Shown piece after piece: positions 5,105 through 5,129 of a DNA stretch of 5,129 nucleotides. Origin of the DNA: Candidatus Hecatellales archaeon. Its GTDB lineage: Archaea > Thermoproteota > Bathyarchaeia > Hecatellales > Hecatellaceae. Each line of letters begins with the position of its first letter. Position 1 is the first letter of the stretch. The stretch is taken from the NCBI GenBank assembly GCA_003662485.1, contig QMYD01000085.1, positions 1-5,129 on the forward strand, in the 5' to 3' direction. Made by a program: the position numbers and the translations under genes. The notes below the pieces were generated by a model. The model saw nothing but the letters and a program-made list of their open reading frames with translations. It did no database searches and was not told where the DNA came from.

Positions 5105-5121
5105 TTTCTTTTGAAAAGAAA
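5105..5121. promoter_or_regulatory. 17-nt palindrome, possible operator
   Basis: TTTCTTTTGAAAAGAAA is a perfect inverted repeat of 8-bp arms around a central G. It lies about 20-30 nt upstream of the candidate TATA boxes of the membrane protein/winged-helix operon, where a dimeric winged-helix protein could bind. Because it is built of A/T runs, a chance origin or a role for a gene beyond the window edge remains possible. Confidence 0.35.
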
Positions 5122-5129
5122 ACTTATGG

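Noticed and set aside
1..5129. CRISPR array, insertion sequence with inverted repeats, toxin-antitoxin or defence genes
   Set aside because: No regularly spaced repeats, no transposase and no such protein motifs were seen; the only mobile trace is the integrase remnant.

Overview
The window looks archaeal, probably from an uncultured member of the Thermoproteota such as Bathyarchaeia; the phylum is an inference and the domain is much firmer. The evidence is: a four-subunit 2-oxoacid:ferredoxin oxidoreductase with genes ordered gamma-delta-alpha-beta; a thermococcal-like aminotransferase; a tRNA-Leu gene with an intron next to the anticodon; TATA-like boxes instead of bacterial -35/-10 pairs; strong GGAGGTG ribosome binding sites; heavy AGG use for arginine; and frequent non-ATG starts.

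Layout. From 1 to 3237 a tight minus-strand operon reads aminotransferase, porG, porD, porA, porB, with porB cut by the window edge after 15 codons. All junctions overlap or sit within 2 nt, so the genes are probably translationally coupled. The four por genes encode a complete PorGDAB enzyme, which oxidatively decarboxylates a 2-oxoacid such as pyruvate to acyl-CoA and reduces ferredoxin (or runs in reverse). The aminotransferase in front could supply or consume that 2-oxoacid. From about 3238 to 3507 is an intergenic region with a probable operon promoter, an 11-codon leader ORF and a tandem 8-bp repeat. At 3508-3624 on the minus strand is tRNA-Leu(UAA) with a 29-nt intron and an encoded CCA.

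Right against the 5' end of the tRNA, on the plus strand, lies a decayed tyrosine recombinase (3660 to about 4056). It has the N-terminal domain and the first catalytic Arg box, is broken by two compensating frameshifts, and is cut off before the other catalytic residues. It is the scar of a past integrative element. From 4063 to 5044, minus strand, is a two-gene operon: a six-helix membrane protein of unknown function followed by an overlapping small winged-helix regulator. A probable promoter and a 17-nt palindrome that may be an operator lie upstream.

Most of the window is ordinary archaeal metabolism and I see no clear new defence or mobile system. The points most worth checking are the missing canonical start of porA, the direct repeat flanking the tRNA intron, the recombinase scar at the tRNA 5' end, and the membrane protein/regulator pair with its palindrome.
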